NCBI GenBank assembly: GCA_024036415.1
Contig: JAMWET010000805.1
Location: 351,501-415,500 of the forward strand
Direction: 5' to 3'
From: Prochilodus magdalenae
Taxonomy: Eukaryota; Chordata; Actinopteri; Characiformes; Prochilodontidae
Length of the DNA: 64,000 bases
Made by a program: the position numbers and the translations under genes. Of the stretch, positions 22,427-35,490 are shown piece by piece. The notes under the pieces were generated by a model, which saw only the letters and a program-made list of their open reading frames with translations, was not told the DNA's origin and did not search any database. The stretch's first letter is position 1. Every line of letters begins with the position of its first letter.

Positions 22427-25400
22427 TTTATAATCATTTATGTAGGCTTATTTCAGCTGTTATTACAAGCTTATGTAACCCTGTGTTTAAAAGCCTTGGG
22501 TGTACCAAATAAATTGTGTGCTGTATGCACTTACGACCTTGTTACTCCAACGATAATCCTTTATCATCTTAACCGATTTAACCTGTTAGAAATTAAATTG
22601 TCATTTGTTAGATAGTCTTGGTCTCTCTTATTAGTACCAAGTACTATCCCCCTCCCACACTGACCCCACAATTATGGAGATTAATTTGGAGACTGCACAC
22701 CATACCTAGATGTAGTTATATTGTCCCATATGTCATATGTGTCATATTACCCAGAACAGTGATTTAATACTCTGGGGTTTCTATCTCACACCAACCTGGT
22801 TAGTGCCTAGTACTTGATGGACTCTAAAAGGAGGCGTGTCTCTTGACCTGATTTAACTATATTATAATAAAAACGAGCCAGAAATGGTAATAACTTTTCT
22901 TTCTGTTCATTGGCATATTTCACACACAATGTCAGTGTGAAGGACAGTTATGTCCCTTAAATAAAGGGATATAGGCGGTTAAATGTCATTACATTTTGAT
23001 CAAAGGCTATGGGAAACAAAAATGTCACCATTTGAATGGTCCAGTCTGATGAACCCAGTATGAACCAGACATATCATTTAATGAGGTTAACATGACTAGG
23101 CAAGCCTCGTTTTGCCAGACTGTCATCGACTGCACAGTGTTAGTCATACAGGGGTTATTAGAAGACCTTGAGACATCACTCACTTATGTGTACTTACTCA
23201 CCTTTAGCAGGACATTATTAAAAAGTGGGTGCTGTTAGCGCTGAAATAGCTTTGGTGCTTCATATCAGTCTCATTGTTTACATGGGGTTTTATTATGTGA
23301 AGAAGTAGTACAGAGAAATGTAGGGCAGTTTATAAATGTAGAAATTAAAAAGTGATAGATCATAAAGCTGTAGTTTTAAAGGTGTTATGTGTTTTAGTGT
23401 TTGTAAGACTATTTAGGCAGTTCAATTTTAAACATTCAACACCTGCATATTTGTAGTGCCGGTGTGTTCTTTGTTCATTTTCTTCAGAAATTAATTCTAG
23501 ATGTTTCTCAATTCAAGAAGACCAAGAAGGATTAGTTGATCCAAAGAATCAGAGTGATTTATTTATTCAAGGTATCAGCGTACCTAACCATGAAACTGGT
23601 TAAATAGCAACATGAATACACAAGTGACAGAACAAAAATGGCAGCCTACCTGTAAAATGATTGTGAATATTGTACGTAATAAAGTATATTGTTTGATTAA
23701 TACAGTATATTTGAATAGCATGTCATGTATACCACACGTATAAACTATACTGATTATACTATATTGACACTGTCAGGGCTTTAATGCTGCACCAACTCCA
23801 TAATTTCACTGGTGGGCCATTTGAGGCTGAATGGCTTAGTAGCAAGTTTTCCACACTTTACAATACCGGAGCTCCCAGAATATTTATGTTGAATGAGGTT
23901 ATGAAACAGGTACTTCAACAGTAGCTTTGAGCTAACATACATACTTTAGCGGGATACTTGAGGTAGCATCAAGCTAACATATGTACTTTATCAGAGTTTG
24001 AGTATGGTCATGAGTACTTACAGAGTACTTAGGGCACTTATGGTAGCACCTAGCTAATGGGAATTAGTTTTAGATGAGTTTGACCAGGTCAAGATTTTGG
24101 ATACTTACGTTAGCATCAAGAAACAGAGATTAGTTTTAGTTAAGTTTGACCAGGGTGCCAACTGAAATAGTTATGCTAGCTTCAAGCTAGCCCTGGCTAC
24201 TTTCAGCAGATCATATGGTCCTGATTTGGGGATTTTGGACCAACACAGCTGAGTTGGATAATGCATTCGCACTACTGTATGTCTCTGCACTGCTTTTCTT
24301 TACAATAGTATTTCAACCACAGACACAAACCTGCATGACAGGACATGACTTTAGACTACCTAAGGTTACCTCTCTGAAACCTCTCTGCAGCTTTGTGGGA
24401 TGAGCCAGTCCTTGTGCATGCATGTTTCAACAGTCAGTTCATCAGTCAGCCGGTCTATACCTACTTGGCCACTTTAGCTTTTGAGGGATCAGGTTAAGTC
24501 TATAAGGCATCGTATTATATTATATAGACGTTTATATGAAATCTACACAATGGACAGATGGCGTATGGATCTTTTTGTACTCTACAGAATCTTCCAACTG
24601 AGCGCACAGTGCAGATATGCTGGAAAAGTACAGCCAAAACAAAGCAAAAAGTGAAAGTAAAATAAAAAAAGGAAAAGTAAAGTATCTAAGCTACTTCTCC
24701 ATTTCCACGTCTCCATGGAAACATATGACATACAATGCCAAGATGCATTGTATAAAGGCCAAGACGTGCGGGTGCATTTGTGTCCGTGTCACAGTTATAC
24801 CAGGATTACACTTACACCGTGTGCTTCCATGTACTGCTCCACATACCGTAGGTCCATACATAGGTGTAGCTGTAGTCCAGCTCTTGATGCACTGTTCATT
24901 ACTCACTCCTTTCTCCTTATCATTAGTCGGCTTCTGACCACCGGAGCACTGTTATATTATTTGTGGCAGTGACACAAGCATGTAATGGCATGGAGGTGCT
25001 TTATATACATCACTGTCACTGCTGGGCTGAGAAGGATAAACTATATCCGCCTATGAGCGTCACTGTGGTCAGAAACTAACCACTGATGGAGTATGCGAGG
25101 ACAGCTAACACAAATTGTGTCAGTGTGTGTAACTAAACAGTGGAGCTACACTGGAAAACAAATAAGTCGGCTTGTATTTTTGGGTCAGACGTCTGCATAA
25201 CTTGGTCGGAGGTCTGACTCCTATAGGGGCTGGGGGCCACCATGTGATAGAGGGAGCTGGGGGTGGAGGAAAGGTACCAGTGTTTCAACTGGTGGGAGGA
25301 ACAGGGTAAAAATCCAGAACACTGCAGAACGCTGACTTGAAATCTCAAGTGGCTTTGTGCAAAGTGTTCGGGGGGTTTCCGATAAAGTCGCCAACATCTG

Positions 25401-26456
25401 CACGGTCAGCTCTTTTAAAGGTAACATTATACATTTCGACTGTATTATTATCATCTCATTAGAATCATTTAAACCTGACTACAACGCGCTATTATTGTTC
25501 ATCCATGAAGCCATTAAGTCCTAGAGAACACCTGGCATGCACTCCCGCACACCTGATTCAACACATCATCCAGTAAACAAGCCCACCCTCAGTTTAGCCT
25601 GGTAAGTCAATCAGAGAAGACGTTAACCGGTGGGAGACAGGGTTATTCGAGGACAAAGGAGGGCACAAACTACTTTATACAGTTTCCAGTGTTCACCAGG
25701 CTGCACAGTGACAAAAGCATGTAGCTAACAGCTACACAATTATGTTGGAACCGGAGAGCATGGAGACTGTTTGGTTGTGCGAGTTCTCTCTCTGCCAGTG
25801 CGTTCAGCTGGGTCAGTGCAGAGGCAGACAGACGGCGGCTGGCACTCAGTAAGCATGCATGCCCTGCTGAGCTGAGCACTCCCAGCCTCATCGTGCCCTG
25901 CCTGCCTGTTTTGTATTCATGGTGGATGGCTATCACTCCACTGTTGCTGGGGGCCTCGCGGAACAGCCTCCCATTAGCTGGAAACTGACAGAGCTTGGGG
26001 TGAAGTTTAATAAAAAAATAAAGTCACATTGCCGTGCATAATGAGACGGTGGAAAATCTATTTTGTTGAGGTAGCAATTTTAGGTGCTCTGCCCCTACCC
26101 ACCCGCCCAACTTTATTCTAGAGAAGCTTTGATGGAAGAATTGGAAAAGAGCGAGGAGAGGATCCGAGGGCCATGATTTAACTAAATGCATCTGCTGAGC
26201 TCGATCTCAGGCCATATTAGATCAAAATCTGTCTCGATTTGTTAAATCCCTTTTTTTGTCAGCAAAGTAAAAGCGCAAACAGAAGCAGCTGTGCCAGTTT
26301 AGACCCATTTTGTGCGTTTATTTGTATTAGGACTTCGTCTGAATGCGTTAAACAAATATAGCCTGATAACTGTATAAGACAGGGAACATATGCACCAAAA
26401 GTGTCAATCAAACACTACTGAACAACCTTTATATGGCTTAAATAGATTTATATAAG
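22427..26456. other. long stretch without a supported gene
   Basis: Mostly unique and AT-rich. From about 23,900 to 24,200 there is a degenerate internal repetition built on GCTAACATA, TACTTA and TAGTTTTAG-TGAGTTTGACCAGG. The part at 25,940-26,400 is non-repetitive with balanced composition and could be conserved non-coding DNA; this is only a guess. No domain-bearing open frame was found. Confidence 0.4.
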
Positions 26457-26457
26457 C

Positions 26458-26502
<45 letters not shown>

Positions 26503-26590
26503 TATAGATAGACAGAAAGATAGACAGACAGACAGACAGACAGATAGATAGACAGACAGACAGAAACAACATGGATAGAAGGACACAGAC

Positions 26591-26677
<87 letters not shown>

Positions 26678-26773
26678 CAGAAAGATAGACAGACAGACAG
26701 ATAGACAGACAGATAGACAGATAGATAGATAGACAGACAGAAACAACATGGATAGAAGGACACAGACAGATAC

Positions 26774-26842
<69 letters not shown>

Positions 26843-26948
26843 CAGACAAATAGATAGACAGACAAATAGATAGACAGACAGAGAGACAGACAGATAGACA
26901 GATAGATAGACAGACAGACAGAAACAACATGGATAGAAGGACACAGAC

Positions 26949-26989
<41 letters not shown>

Positions 26990-27089
26990 TATAGATAGAC
27001 AGAAAGATAGACAGACAGACAGACAGACAGATAGATAGACAGACAGACAGAAACAACATGGATAGAAGGACACAGACAGATAGATAGAC

Positions 27090-27168
<79 letters not shown>

Positions 27169-27264
27169 CAGAAAGATAGACAGACAGACAGATAGACAGA
27201 CAGATAGACAGATAGATAGATAGACAGACAGAAACAACATGGATAGAAGGACACAGACAGATAC

Positions 27265-27333
<69 letters not shown>

Positions 27334-27439
27334 CAGACAAATAGATAGACAGACAAATAGATAGACAGACAGAGAGACAGACAGATAGACAGATAGATAG
27401 ACAGACAGACAGAAACAACATGGATAGAAGGACACAGAC

Positions 27440-27530
<91 letters not shown>

Positions 27531-27567
27531 TAGATAGATAGATAGATAGATAGACAGATAGATAGAA
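26457..27567. repeat. GATA/GACA satellite with higher-order repeat
   Basis: About 1.1 kb of GATA and GACA tetranucleotides. A marker block AACAACATGGATAGAAGGAC occurs six times, near 26,564, 26,741, 26,922, 27,051, 27,232 and 27,412. Spacings are about 178, 181, 129, 181 and 180 bp, so a three-part unit of about 490 bp is present twice. The three subunits can be told apart by their GACA and CAAATA patterns. GATA/GACA arrays of this kind (Bkm type) are known from vertebrate sex chromosomes and elsewhere. The 302-398 codon minus-strand frames (YLSI/CLSV repeats) are artefacts. Confidence 0.97.
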
Positions 27568-28180
27568 CATGGAATTTGTTATGGGATTTTTCCACCTTCA
27601 GTGTCGAATGTTCCACTGAACCACTTGACCCCATGATAATTCCATAACAAAAGGGCCAAGCTGCTTTTAATTAATGGACCTGCGCTCTTACATTCTTCCC
27701 CCAAACTATTGCAAACAGCATTTAACTTCCCTTCTACATTCTCCATCTGTTCCTGCCAATACGGTGTAATGGAAACCATATGCTTGGCAGCATGCAAATC
27801 AAATGTATTACATTCATATTACATTCCTGTAAATTCTTCTTTTGATATACTCCATAATGCATTAGCTATGGTTGTGAAAGAGCCACAAAATACGGCTCAG
27901 GTTACAAAAACTACATAGTCTATATATATGTTTTCCAGGAACATGTCCAATTGATTGCATTCAGTGAAAGTCTACCAGAGTATCTCAATAAACCAATATG
28001 TTATCGTGTGAGCTCCTACTCGGGCTGTATTCTGCAAGGGAAGAAAATAAGCATAATGCTGCAAACAAGCAAGAAAAGAAAGGGAGAAACAAACAAACAA
28101 ATATCAACGACCAAATATCTACAGCCAGGGCCAATGTATGATAGTTCTGGTGTGTATTTAAAACAAAAATGAACAATATT
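27568..28180. other. no recognised gene
   Basis: Unique sequence between the tetranucleotide satellite and the 118-bp array. Confidence 0.4.
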
Positions 28181-28189
28181 GCATAGATA

Positions 28190-29600
28190 TGCTCTTTTAT
28201 ATCAATATTTAAGCATCAGATATTGTTGAAAATGGAGTTCCTAAACGATTCTTGGCTTGGCCATACAGTTTCAGGAACAAACTTTAATTGGAGAACCTTT
28301 ACATTACTCAGATCTATGTCACATTGAAGTAGAAGTTTTTGAAAATAAGGTTTACTGAATGGTTCTATTACCACACAGTTCTAGATAGTGTTCCTACTCT
28401 GTCCTCAGTACAAAACTATTTCTAGAAATCATCTTTAATTGTAGACCCTTTGGATTCTTTGGACCTGTAAGATATTGAAGTACCAGACATTGCTAAAATA
28501 AAAAGGTTCCTAAATGGTTCTTGGTTTGCTTATACAGTTTTAGATATAACATATTTAACTGTAGAACGTTTACATGTTTCTGGATGTTTGGGATACTGAA
28601 GTATCCAGAAATGAACCAAACATAAAGGTTTCTAAACCATTCTCGGCTTGTCCAAACAGGTCTGTAGAGGAACCTTTAACAACAGAACCTTTACTCTTTG
28701 CATCTGTGTGATAGTGAGGTACCAGAAATTCCCAAAAAATGAAGGGGGCTGAATGGTTTTAAGCTTGGCAGTCAGTTTCAGAAAAACATGGAATTCCAGA
28801 ACCTTTACATTCCTTGGATCTCTGAGATACTAAGGTTCCAGCAATTGCTGAAACAAATAGGTTCCTTTGGCTTGGCTTGGTCATACAGTTCTAAAGAAGT
28901 CTTCAGTTGTACAACCTTTACATACATACAGAAATCCCTTAAACTGTACACACCTTAGATCTGGGAGAGACTGGAGTACTACAAATCACTAAAACATAAA
29001 GGATGGGTGTTGGGCATATAGTCTTGGTGGGGTGGCGGGGGGGCCTTAATTGTAGAATTACATTTATATTTATTGAACCTGTGAGATGTATAAGTAAATA
29101 CATTCTTAAAAATAAAAGAAAAATGTTTTTTGGCTTTTTGGCAGTTCTAGGAAAAAGTTTTCTTTGTAGAACCTTTGCGTTCTTTGCACCTGTAAGAAAC
29201 AGAGGAACCAGAAATTATTGAAAATAAAAGTTTCTAAATGGATATTGTCCAGGTCATACAGTCCCACAACATATGTCATTGGAGAACCTTTACATTACTT
29301 TGGTCTATGAGATGTTAAAGCACAAACATGCTAAGAATAATGGTTCCAAAATGGTTCTTTCCCTTTAGAACACTTCAGTTCTATAGATTTATGATCAACT
29401 GAAGCACTAGAAATGTCTAAACCCTCAAGGGTTACATTGTGCGGAGGTTCTTCTCACTTTAAAAAGGTTCTTCACTTTGCATATCTCATGCTCAAAATGT
29501 TCATCAAAGGTTTAAGGTTCTTCGGAGAACCAAAAGTGGTTCTCCTGGCATTGCTCCAAAGAACCCTGTATGGCACCTTGACTTTTAAGCCTGCACATAT
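28190..29600 (+). repeat. degenerate tandem array, about 118-bp units
   Basis: Roughly eleven diverged units repeat this order: an ATTGCTGAAAATAAAGGTTCCTAAATGG-like start, then TTGGCTTGG-CATACAGTT, then GAACCTTTACATT-CTTGGATCT and GAGATACTGAAGTACCAGAA. Identity between units is low and some are truncated, so the array is old. The last part (29,430-29,590) is rich in GGTTCTT/AAGAACC text and less regular. Confidence 0.75.
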
Positions 29601-32120
29601 GCAGGCAAGCCGGTGACCAGTAACCGATAACTAATGACTATGTCTCTCTTGCTTCTGAAGGATGGCTTGTGGTCAGTGTTGCTTAAGCCCTCCACCCGGG
29701 TCCCAAGCTCCTGACCCGTGATTTTGGAAGCAGAGCTCACGAGTTAGGGTCTCAGGGAACAGGAGGAGGGCAGCCGGCACCCTTCTCTCTTCTCCCACCA
29801 TCGCTGGGACTGGCGCTCCCTTTTCCTACCACCTACTGTCTGCAGAACCAGGAGAGCTTGTCTGCAGCAGGCTGAGCAGGTTACGGGCTGTTTGCCTTTG
29901 TCTGCGACTGTTGCTCTCGTCCTGTGTGAAGAGAAAAGAAGGAAAAGAGAGGAGAGAGACATCCTCTCTCTTCTAGGCTTTCGTGCTGCAGACTCTGCCG
30001 CTTATCCCTGCACATGAGGAGCTTATCGCTAGTCCCAGGAAAAAGGCTGTACCATACAGACTGTACATAGAGATGCGATGCTCCAGAGAGTTACACATGA
30101 TGAATGGAGGAATACGTAGTGAGATGAGATGGGTAAAAATGAGAACGGAACAGTGGAAAGCTGGTGCCAGACTTGCCAGACTTTTGTTTCCCCTTTTTCG
30201 GATCGGACTGCGATGGACGAACGTCGCTCTGCAGTCGCTGGTCTTTGTGAGTAGAGGAAACACACCCCCCCTCCACCTCCCCCCTTTGCTGTCTCACTCT
30301 GAGCCAGACGCTCAGTCCTTCCTCTTTGTCCTCGCTGCATGCTGCAGGGTCATGAGAGTCTGCCTGTGACTTGCCCTGCCCTCTAACCCTGCTGACATCC
30401 GCCAGAAGCTCAAGGTGATGACCGTCATCCACATATATACATATATATCACACGCAGGACACGCTAACCTTGCTCTGTCGAGAAGTGCACCACACAATGG
30501 TGTATGAACACACAGAACATACGCGTATACGTTTTGACCATAGTGCGCCATCAAACTGGAACCCTGGAACCCGTTCCCTTACCCAAACCAAACCCTGTAC
30601 CCCAAACCGGACCCTTGTCCGAACTCCGGCGCCCGACTCTATGAGCGGCCACTGTAACATTTCCAAGGTGATACGGCCAAGAAGACCTATCAGGCGAGTA
30701 CGACGTACAGATGTGCTAAACAGCTGCCGGGTCTATAACAGCACCCCTCCCCCCAAGCTATTCCGCCACCACCATTACTTAATTTGCTTAATATGGTTAC
30801 TGAAATCTTTTCCATCTGCGATGGCAATCTAGTCACTCGCCCCAGCCAAAACAAAAGTGATGTTATTCTCATCACCTCTCCAGCTCCTCCCCCTACCCAA
30901 TGAAACCCCCCCCCACAAAGCTTACAGCCCCTTTGCCCTCCCCTGAGGCTGAGTAGGGGGAGGAAAGAGGTGACTTTCAATGGAATGAGCAGATTATCAT
31001 TAGCCGTTCCCAATTTACCTCTGGCTTCGCTGGCCGAACGAGACGCCTTCAACACTGCCATCCATCTTTCAGGGAAAAATCAGGTTTGGAGGTGAACACG
31101 GGAGCTGGTTGCTGAATCAGACGCAGACTGGTCTGAAGATGGGGTGGGGGGGTGGCGGGTGGAGTGAGCAGGTAGTTCCCACCCCTACGCCTGCTGCCAT
31201 TGGCTCGCCGGAGCCATCCGTCACCCTGTCCTGCAGTGTCTAGAGCGTTGGCGAGACTGGGGCTGCTTCTCAGACATTGGCGAATGTCTGGCGGTTAAAA
31301 AGCCAAGAAGAAGAGCGTCTGTTTGATAACCTTCACTTTCCCGAGGAAGTCTCGCTCGAGCTAGTGGACGGAGTCTAACAAAGACCTTCCTGAAACCAGG
31401 TCCACGATCAATCTCGTCTATCGCCATTCGACTCAGGAGAGTCTGCCTCTAATTAACCGAAGAAACCCAGAAAACCATGCCGCAGTTAAACACAGTAGAT
31501 CGCATGTGCTGCTAGCATGATTGTGTTGTCTTTTACTTAGCATTCGTTACCATTCATCCCTCTCTCTCTCTCTTTCCCTTTCTCTTGCATTGTCAGCGGC
31601 ACACGGTTGAGTGTATATGCCCAGTTATGGTGTAGCGCATCAAGTGATTCAATTAATTCCCGGTACCCTATGCTGCATGTCCCTGCAGCATCCAGGGTTG
31701 CTCGGCGGCATGTAGTGCTCGAAATGTCAGTGTGTAATCTCCCCCCAACAGCACATAATTCAAGTCCAAGTCCATTCTACACCCCCACTACCCCAGACTG
31801 CAGACACAGTGGTCTCCATGGGACCAAGGCAATATTAAAGCAAATGAAATCAATGAGAGCTTTAAACTAGTGCCTGTAATCAATCAACTCTATTACTGCC
31901 CCAGTCTCAGAGTCTGGGCCACTGCTGACCTTTGCTCTCACCTTTACACATTAGCGGTGCAGCATGTAGGGTATATTTCAGGTTCTACGCAGCATCATTG
32001 TTTCTACTATTACTGCACTACTCAGATATCTTGTGAAGATACAAGGCCTGTGCAATTCTTTGAAGGGGAACATTGATGTGGCCAACATCCAGAAACTAGA
32101 CTACCGAGCGCGGCTTTAGC
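29601..32120. other. GC-richer unique region, no gene proven
   Basis: Open frames on both strands reach 128 codons (29,744-31,427) but show no domain, no clear splice framing and no shared frame. A C-rich tract (30,880-30,920) and a G-rich tract (31,140-31,165) are present. The composition is higher in CpG than the flanking tandem arrays. Confidence 0.35.
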
Positions 32121-32124
32121 TATA

Positions 32125-32280
32125 GGGGTATTCCTTTGGTCCAATGATCATGAAATTCAGCCTCTATGTACAGGACAACAGGCATTTCCATTCATGTCAT
32201 ATTTGCAAACTGGTAACAAAGCTGAATCCCAAAGCCACCATTGTTTCACTTTTCAATGTCAATAAAGCCTAGACTCTGTA
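32125..32280 (+). repeat. MITE-derived fragment
   Basis: This matches 35,310-35,490 in the same orientation. Shared pieces are GGACAACAGGCAT, AAACTGGTAACAAA and AGTGTCAAT/AATGTCAAT. The TTTGGTCCAATGATCATGAA block is shared with the TCGTCGCTGTCC MITE family. Confidence 0.65.
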
Positions 32281-32295
32281 AATTTGATATCTGGC

Positions 32296-32465
32296 ATATC
32301 GTCGCTGTCCAAAGAAAAACAAGTATCTTCAAAATGGCAACTTTACAGGAGAGGCCAAAAATTTTAATGCCCAACGTCATGGCAAACCAGAAATCCCTTA
32401 CCGAGAGCACTCTGGGCCATTTCAGGTTGGTCCATTCATCATGCAAATTCAGACACACCGAGGAC
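32296..32465 (+). mobile_element. TCGTCGCTGTCC MITE, left part
   Basis: This begins with the family terminus ATATCGTCGCTGTCCAA, continues with ACTTTACAGGAGAGGCCAAA, and reaches the GGTCCATTCATCATG block before similarity fades. The right terminus is missing. Confidence 0.8.
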
Positions 32466-32599
32466 CCAGTCGTATAACCATTTGACCAGGCCGGATCTCC
32501 AATTGTGTTTACATCATGACTGCTCTTCATAGTATGACACATTTCCAAATGTAGAGACAAAAATGGTTCGCCGATTACTCGCGTTTTGATGCACGTTGG

Positions 32600-34000
32600 C
32601 AAAATGACAGCCAATGATATGGCTGAATATCTTTCAACGTACACCAGAACATCCAGCTGCTATTTGTCTTCACGCCTATTTGATCACTTCACACTCATCT
32701 TTTTCATTCGTGTCCCGCACGTCTTTTCTATATCCTGGTTCAGCATCGCGCACACATGATGACACAAGTACACCATTTCTTGAGTTGATCCTGCGACCTC
32801 CCTGATGAGTGTCTTTTCCTGTATCAGCCACCGCCATACCGGAATCACGTCCTCGATTCCTCCTTGTCTCATGAAAGTGTCTTTAAAGCAATGGGTCTTC
32901 TAGCGCCCCTCTCATGGCTAGGGCCATCGCGCTTATTACACACGACACTGACAAACCGATTGTACTCTATGTAGAGAGGCCAATTCAAATATCTGACAAT
33001 CTGGTTCCTACTCCTACGACTACGCACACGTCACTTGCGAGCAATTTACGACTCTGTATTGTTCATGGGAACTGCCCACAGATTGTTACTAGGAGGCCAT
33101 TCCGGGATCCTATACCTAAATGAGTTTGTTTACAGTTGAATACATTGACTGCTCGCTATCGTGAAATGTGGCACAATAATTTAGTGATAGTCGATATGCA
33201 CAGGAGACTTACCTTACAAACCGCCAGTCTGTCACGCCTCCACTTGTTTAATCAACCATTGGTTATTTTATAGTTTAATAGCTGTTATTTTCAACGCTAG
33301 ATGCATCGAACAGCTATGATCTCGAAAAGCCGTAAACCCGTCCGACTTGTGCGAAAAATACTCACACCACATATGAGGTTATGTTCTTATTTCCTGACTC
33401 CCTGTAAATCTTCTCAGGGAAGCGGGGCTGTGGCTACCACGCCGTGTGCAAACATTAATAACTATCCAGTCTTGTCATAATAATCGCCAGGCCATTCTAT
33501 CAATGCAGCCCAGGAGCCTCCAGGTCAATGCTATTGATTTCTTGCATTTTTTTTGAGGTAAAAGGCAAGTCTGCCATCGGATCTGTGAAGTCTCTGACAC
33601 GGGAGCAGTCGAAACGGAGCAAAGCTCCCAGACAAATCGATGACACCTCAGAGAACACCACCCTGCGCCGACCAGTGCACCGGTTATGCTTATTACACTG
33701 AGCATAAAATGGAAAGCTAGCTCCTTGTTGAATTCTACACAGCATTCGGACTGCTGCTATAAGATAGCAAGGTCACCTACTGGTCACTCACTCTCGCAAA
33801 GCTTATGTTGTTAAGATGAGTCAAACCCTGTGGCACGTAACACGTGCCCGTCCCTTCGTTCCCCATCCCGCTATCCTGACCTGTCTTTGTCGACCTCGAC
33901 TGATTATTAAAATCCCCACAAATAGTGTGGTGTGTGATACTCTCGCTGGTCGGTATAAATCCATCGGAAACTTAGCAGTACATTCGTGTCAGAAGCCGTC
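32600..34000. other. CpG-rich sequence of unknown origin
   Basis: CpG dinucleotides are clearly denser here (roughly two to three per 60 bases by eye) than in most of the window, without a high GC content. No coding frame, LTR or terminal repeat was recognised. See the separate finding. Confidence 0.4.
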
Positions 34001-34007
34001 CAAAGGT

Positions 34008-34175
34008 TAGAAAAACACAAGTATCTTGCCAAAAACGGCAAACTTTACAGGAGAGACCAAAACCCTCATTCAAATTTTAATGATAAGTCAATGGAACCAA
34101 GATGTCGTTCCAGAGCAACTTTTAGGGTTTTTTTTTTTTTTCGGTCAATTTCTGTTGATCCATCCCACCGCTCAA
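34008..34175 (+). mobile_element. TCGTCGCTGTCC MITE, internal fragment
   Basis: This shares AAAAACACAAGTATCTTGCC, ACTTTACAGGAGAGACCAAA, AAGTCAATGGAACCA and a TCTGTTGATCCAT block with the full-length copies at 50.1 and 62.9 kb. Both termini are degraded. Confidence 0.7.
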
Positions 34176-34499
34176 CTTAGCATCTGACTACGATTCGCAA
34201 CAACCAGTTTGCAAGAGCACGAAGAGCTTTACGGAATCAGTCAGTTAATCACAAATTTGACTGCGTTGATGAATAAGTGGAGTACCACAACATATTATGT
34301 TACGGCATCCATAAAATGAGGCGAGCAGTCTCTTTCAGTTGGATCACAGACTATGGACCGTGGATGCCTATGCTATATGTAATAATCTTAGGGTGATCAC
34401 AACATGTTGCAAATACATTTCGTCTAGGATGAAGAATCACGGTTGATGCAATAATGGTTTATCTCCACAATAAATACTTTACAGGAGAAGGAGAAAGCA

Positions 34500-35255
34500 T
34501 AAGCTCACCAGACAAAAAATAAGTCACCTTGCATTTTTTAAGGTGGAAGTAACATCAGGCTCTTGCAGATGCCGCTGCAGGTGGATAATAGGATTATGAA
34601 GACCTGTGGGTGTGAGTGACGGGATTCATAGACTGAGAAGAGTGTGATGGGAGCACGCAGCTTGTCGATACGAGGACATGTCTGTTCGATGTGTGGCTAA
34701 ATTAGGCCCCACCACAGGGAGATGTTAATGGATTGGCTAAAAGGATGTGGACTGCATTATTTGGGCATGCCACAAGACCATTTAGTGTAAAGGAAAGACG
34801 AGTAGCCTGAATTCTGCAGGTGTTGTATGGAAAACGTAACGGTCATCACAGGGCCGCCTACCAGCAGTGGCATAAAAACTTCCGACCATGTCCTTTTCAA
34901 TGGGTCACACGAACTCCGTAACTATTCGATGAGCCATGGGTAAGTGGCCTAGTGCACTACGACCACAATTAGTTAGTGGTGTCTCGAGCATCACTCGAAA
35001 GGGATTCTGCTGTGCCCCACGACTTTGTCAACGTGACCTTAATAAGTGCGCTGAGGTCAGTGTAGATGAACATTGACGCTTAGGGCTTCAGCTCACACAT
35101 CCTGCAATACCACGTGATCCTAAGTCCACATGCCAAAATCCAGTAAGGATGTTCACACGAAACTGGTTATCTCGCGATAGCCACTCCACCCCTGTATTAC
35201 ACACTATTAGGTATGTTTGAGTCACAGGTGACTCTTTTTTGTCCGGTGAGCTTAC
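34500..35255 (+). mobile_element. unclassified inverted-repeat element, copy B
   Basis: The left terminus TAAGCTCACCAGACAAAAAA and the complement of the right terminus (TAAGCTCACCGGACAAAAAA) match over about 30 bp, including the following AGTCACCT. A TA at each edge would fit a Tc1/mariner-type target duplication. The interior shares a block near 34,609-34,640 with copy A at 14.2 kb. Minus-strand and plus-strand frames are broken, and no catalytic motif was recognised. The element is about 755 bp and CpG-rich. Confidence 0.7.
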
Positions 35256-35490
35256 TTTCCTTTTAATGTAAATGAATGGAGAAGAAGTTTTGGAGCAGAT
35301 TTCTTTTGGTCCAATTCTCATGCAATTAAGTCTCGATGTAAAGGACAACAGGCATGTCAATTCATATCCAAAACTGAAAAAACATCAAAACAGAGATATA
35401 AGGTTTTGATCCCACATCAGTGATACACTTATTTGTAAACTGGTAACAAAACAGAAACCCCAAAACCTCACTTTGTCATTGTTTAGTGTC
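35256..35490 (+). mobile_element. TCGTCGCTGTCC MITE, right part
   Basis: This contains TTTCTTTTGGTCCAATTCTC and the spacing of the family, then the extension shared with 32,125-32,280. It directly abuts the inverted-repeat element, which may have inserted into this MITE. Confidence 0.65.

Noticed and set aside
26404..27634. Open frames of 302-398 codons in all three minus-strand frames
   Set aside because: They consist of YLSI/CLSV units encoded by GATA/GACA repeats, which lack stop codons in these frames. Not genes.
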